A DNA stretch of 8,447 bases from an uncultured Bacilli bacterium (GTDB taxonomy: Bacteria; Bacillota_I; Bacilli_A; RF39; UBA660): positions 1-8,447 of the forward strand of contig CALVXV010000053.1 in assembly GCA_944371685.1 (NCBI GenBank). The letters run 5' to 3'. Of the stretch, positions 6,907-8,447 are shown piece by piece; position 1 is the stretch's first letter; each line of letters starts with the position of its first letter. Both the position numbers and the translations under genes were made by a program. Below the pieces are notes generated by a model. It ran no database searches and had not been told where the DNA came from. It saw only the letters and a list, made by a program, of their open reading frames with translations.

Positions 6907-6918
6907 TTTGAACTGTTT
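6890..6918. terminator. Bidirectional terminator overlapping the recX and prsA stops
   Basis: AAACAGTTCA (6893-6902), loop TTAATT, TGAACTGTTT (6909-6918) is a perfect 10-bp stem. Both stop codons (plus 6904-6906, minus 6903-6905) share the TTAA in the loop. On the minus strand the hairpin ends in six T's (down to 6890), a good intrinsic terminator for prsA; on the plus strand the tail GTTTGTTGTTG is weaker. Confidence 0.75.
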
Positions 6919-7892
6919 GTTGTTGCAGTTAATGCTGTATTTACAGAATCATCATAAGAACTCTTAAGCTTATCATCAGATATTTCTAAATCATATTTTT
7001 TTCTAAGAGCCACCAATGCTTTAGTTTGTAAAGTTGTATCATTACTGATTTTCTCTTGTACTAAATCATCGATAACATCATCTTTAACCTCTTTTAATGA
7101 AGGTTTTGCTTTTTGTTTAATACGGTAAATAACATGATAACCATATTCTGTTTTAACAGGTTCTTTAGTATATTCACCATCTTTTAAATCATTAGTTGCA
7201 TCCCAAAATTCATCGACAACCGAACCATAAGTAACGGTAAGTTTTCCTCCTTTACTAGCAGTTCCTTCATCATCAGAATATTCTTTAGCTAAATCAGCAA
7301 ACTTCTCGCCATCATCAAGTTTTTTAATAATATCTTCTGCTTCCTTCTTAGCCTTTTTCTCAGCTTCTTCTTTTTCTTCATCACTCATGTCATCATCAGT
7401 ATTTGGGCTAATTAAAATGTGTCTAGCTTCGATATCACCAAAAATATTTTCATCATAATATTTTTCAATATCAGAATCAGAAAGTTCATCCTTAACATAA
7501 TTTTCAGTTACAATCTTCTTTTTATATTCAGTAATTAAAGCATCTTTAAAATCATCTTCACCGGAATATCCCGCAGACTTTAAAGCTGCACTAAAATCTT
7601 GACCATAACTTTCATAAGATTGTTTATAAGATTTTAATTGTGAGTCAGCATATGACTTGGCATCATCATCAGTTTTTATTTCTTTATTAACAATAAAATC
7701 ATCAATCATATTAGTCAAAGTAGTGGCACCACCTTGAGTCTTAAGCTCATCATATAATTCTTCTGCAGTAATAGACTTACCATTTACTTTTGCGACAACT
7801 TCCTCGCCATTTTTTAATTTCGCTACCTTACCACAACCAGTAAGCATTAAAGCTACCATTAAAACTAAGGCGACTAACTTTTTCTTATTCAC
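6903..7892 (-). CDS. prsA: PrsA-type foldase lipoprotein (parvulin peptidyl-prolyl isomerase)
   Basis: A 329-residue lipoprotein. The signal peptide MNKKKLVALVLMVALMLTGC has lipobox LTGC, with the acylated cysteine at residue 20. Then comes a SurA/PrsA-like N-terminal helical region with the strand-forming VVAKVNGKSITAEELYDEL (32-50), and a parvulin domain (about 153-260) marked by EARHILI (155-161), FADLAKEYSDD (198-208), GGKL (215-218) and EYGYHVIYRI (249-258). A lysine/glutamate-rich stretch within the parvulin domain (168-190) is probably a helix. PrsA sits on the outer face of the membrane and helps secreted proteins fold. Length fits the family (about 280-330). The start is GTG at 7892, eight bases after AAAGGA; the overlapping ATG at 7894 is followed at once by TGA and is out of frame. 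It has its own promoter, a 5' hairpin and a terminator shared with recX. Confidence 0.93.
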   Translation of the reverse strand: MNKKKLVALVLMVALMLTGCGKVAKLKNGEEVVAKVNGKSITAEELYDELKTQGGATTLTNMIDDFIVNKEIKTDDDAKSYADSQLKSYKQSYESYGQDFSAALKSAGYSGEDDFKDALITEYKKKIVTENYVKDELSDSDIEKYYDENIFGDIEARHILISPNTDDDMSDEEKEEAEKKAKKEAEDIIKKLDDGEKFADLAKEYSDDEGTASKGGKLTVTYGSVVDEFWDATNDLKDGEYTKEPVKTEYGYHVIYRIKQKAKPSLKEVKDDVIDDLVQEKISNDTTLQTKALVALRKKYDLEISDDKLKSSYDDSVNTALTATTNSSN

Positions 7893-7909
7893 ATTAATCT
7901 TCCTTTCAC

Positions 7910-7927
7910 ATGTATGCTTTCATACAT
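7910..7927 (-). promoter_or_regulatory. Inverted repeat at the 5' end of the prsA leader
   Basis: On the minus strand ATGTATG, loop AAAG, CATACAT: a 7-bp perfect stem. It begins at the predicted transcription start and ends just before the AAAGGA ribosome-binding site. It could be a 5' RNA hairpin that stabilises the message or affects translation, or a DNA operator. No T-tract follows, so it is not a terminator. Confidence 0.5.
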
Positions 7928-7932
7928 ATAAA

Positions 7933-7961
7933 ATAATAACAAATTTTCCTTTAAAATTCAA
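7933..7961 (-). promoter_or_regulatory. Sigma-A-type promoter of prsA
   Basis: On the minus strand, TTGAAT (7961-7956), a 17-base spacer and TATTAT (7938-7933). The predicted start is near 7926, at the edge of the inverted repeat, and the leader to the GTG start is about 34 bases. Confidence 0.65.
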
Positions 7962-7992
7962 TATTTTTATTTATTTTTACCCATAAGTAATC

Positions 7993-8019
7993 ACACAAAC
8001 TAAAAATTTCCATAAAATA
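7993..8019 (+). promoter_or_regulatory. Mother-cell sporulation promoter (sigma-E/K type)
   Basis: CATAAAATA (8011-8019) fits the sigma-K -10 CATANNNTA and differs at one base from the sigma-E -10 CATACANT. ACAC at 7993-7996, about 15 bases upstream, fits the short sigma-K -35 (AC). The predicted start near 8026 leaves a ~24-base leader containing AGGAGG. No good sigma-A promoter is seen upstream of the two tiny genes. Confidence 0.5.
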
Positions 8020-8049
8020 ATGTGAAAGGTAAAAAGGAGGATGATTTAT

Positions 8050-8133
8050 ATGTGTAATACTGGAATAAGTTCAGCAGCAATCGTATTAGTATTATTTATT
8101 CTTTTAATAATCATACTTGGAGCTTATATTTAA
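8050..8133 (+). CDS. YjcZ-like tiny transmembrane sporulation protein
   Basis: Only 27 residues: a short polar start (MCNTGISSAA) followed by IVLVLFILLIIILGAYI, a single membrane span. The V-L-F-I-L-L-I-I pattern with a closing G-A-Y is that of the YjcZ family of tiny transmembrane proteins of Bacillus, which typically have GGGFALIVVLFILLIIV and are linked to sporulation. The usual glycine-rich start is replaced by a cysteine-containing one. AAGGAGG lies nine bases before the ATG, an excellent ribosome-binding site that supports this very short gene as real. It sits 19 bases upstream of a second tiny membrane gene and behind a sigma-E/K-like promoter. Function in the family is unknown; spore coat or membrane localisation is inference. 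Confidence 0.78.
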   Translation: MCNTGISSAAIVLVLFILLIIILGAYI

Positions 8134-8152
8134 GCCCTAGAAAGGAGTAATT

Positions 8153-8275
8153 ATGTCTTGCAATAATTCATGTGAAAGACCATGTGAAAGACCATGTTCT
8201 AACAACAATAGCTACTTAATTATTTTAGTTCTATATATCTTATTAGCTATTTTGTTAGGCTCTGTATTCTTTTAA
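8153..8275 (+). CDS. Tiny cysteine-rich single-span membrane protein
   Basis: A 40-residue protein. Residues 1-20 hold four cysteines (3, 7, 11, 15) spaced exactly four apart, in C-x-x-x-C-E-R-P-C-E-R-P-C, then an asparagine run. Residues 21-40 (YLIILVLYILLAILLGSVFF) are a membrane span ending at the C-terminus. AAAGGAG lies six bases before the ATG. It forms a two-gene unit with the YjcZ-like gene 19 bases upstream, ends before a palindromic terminator, and shares the tail-end span layout, so it is probably a distant member of the same tiny sporulation membrane group. The evenly spaced cysteines could crosslink or bind metal. I do not recognise the exact family. Confidence 0.72.
   Translation: MSCNNSCERPCERPCSNNNSYLIILVLYILLAILLGSVFF
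8171..8194 (+). repeat. Two tandem copies of a 12-base unit
   Basis: TGTGAAAGACCA occurs twice back to back, followed by a further TGT. It encodes CERP-CERP-C in frame, so copy-number change by slippage would add or remove one four-residue step without breaking the frame. Confidence 0.9.
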
Positions 8276-8280
8276 TTAAG

Positions 8281-8307
8281 AGGAAAAGTCCATGGACTTT
8301 TCTTTTT
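8281..8307 (+). terminator. Palindromic terminator after the tiny membrane genes
   Basis: GAAAAGTCCATGGACTTTTC (8283-8302) is a perfect palindrome, extended by a G-T and an A-T pair, followed by TTTTT (8303-8307). The innermost CCATGG is probably the loop region. It starts six bases after the TAA. It shares AGTCCATGG with the rpmB terminator. Confidence 0.85.
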
Positions 8308-8415
8308 GCATGTCACATATTTTATAATGCAAATATAACTATGATTGACAATAATTATAATATAAAATAAATGATTATTAAAATTTATATTCATAATTTA
8401 AAAAAATATGCAAAT

Positions 8416-8444
8416 TAGACATTTTATGAAATTTGTGATATATT
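8416..8444 (+). promoter_or_regulatory. Candidate promoter for a gene beyond the right edge
   Basis: TAGACA (8416-8421), a 17-base spacer and TATATT (8439-8444) preceded by TGA, an extended -10. It lies in the gene-free stretch 8308-8447, which is almost all A and T and where I see no open frame. The target gene would lie outside the window. Confidence 0.4.
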
Positions 8445-8447
8445 ATC

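Noticed and set aside
7902..8029. TGTGAAAGG present on both strands facing outward in the prsA/yjcZ intergenic region (7902-7910 minus, 8021-8029 plus)
   Set aside because: In prsA it contains the ribosome-binding site; a nine-base match that includes a purine-rich site is weak evidence for a shared operator.
8345..8373. TTGACA at 8345-8350 as a promoter in the right-edge spacer
   Set aside because: At 16-18 bases downstream there is only TAAATG or worse; the nearby TATAAT and TAAAAT are too close.
1..8447. Recoding of TGA (Mollicutes-type code 4), since no gene here ends in TGA
   Set aside because: All genes are full length under the standard code and tryptophans are TGG, so the lack of TGA stops is better explained by base composition and the small sample.

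Overview
The window is strongly A+T-rich, uses Shine-Dalgarno sites of the AAGGAGG type, has vegetative promoters of the sigma-A type and ends nearly all its genes in TAA or TAG. It carries a SspI-type small acid-soluble spore protein gene and a YjcZ-like tiny transmembrane protein gene, each behind a promoter that looks like a sporulation sigma-factor promoter. Together this points to an endospore-forming, low-GC member of the Bacillota (Bacilli), possibly one of the uncultured gut lineages with compact genomes. The lineage is inference. Tryptophan is encoded by TGG and genes read through cleanly with the standard bacterial code.

Layout, left to right. On the minus strand at the left edge is rpmB (ribosomal protein L28, 25-198) with its own promoter and terminator, and upstream of it an unusual ClpX-like AAA+ ATPase (304-1722). 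On the plus strand follow dnaE (DNA polymerase III alpha subunit, 1854-4736) and an unrecognised membrane-anchored extracytoplasmic protein (4791-5519). A convergent sspI (5521-5724, minus) has a very good sigma-G-type promoter. Divergent from it is a stand-alone feoA-like gene (5828-6052, plus), which seems to be leaderless. Next is recX (6139-6906, plus), whose promoter has a LexA/SOS-like box between the -35 and -10. Convergent to recX is a PrsA-type foldase lipoprotein (6903-7892, minus). Divergent from prsA are two tiny single-span membrane proteins (8050-8133 and 8153-8275), probably sporulation genes, ending in a palindromic terminator. The last ~140 bases hold no gene, only a candidate promoter for something beyond the edge. 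There is no gene-free stretch longer than about 170 bases.

The genes do not form one pathway. They are housekeeping (translation, replication, protein folding), DNA repair control (recX), and sporulation genes. The notable points are the ClpX-like ATPase, which has lost the zinc-binding N-domain and the ClpP-docking (IGF) loop; the SOS-like box at recX; and a recurrent architecture in which stop codons lie inside the terminator hairpin (rpmB, the 5519/5521 pair, feoA, the recX/prsA pair). I see no CRISPR array, tRNA, rRNA, insertion sequence or phage gene.
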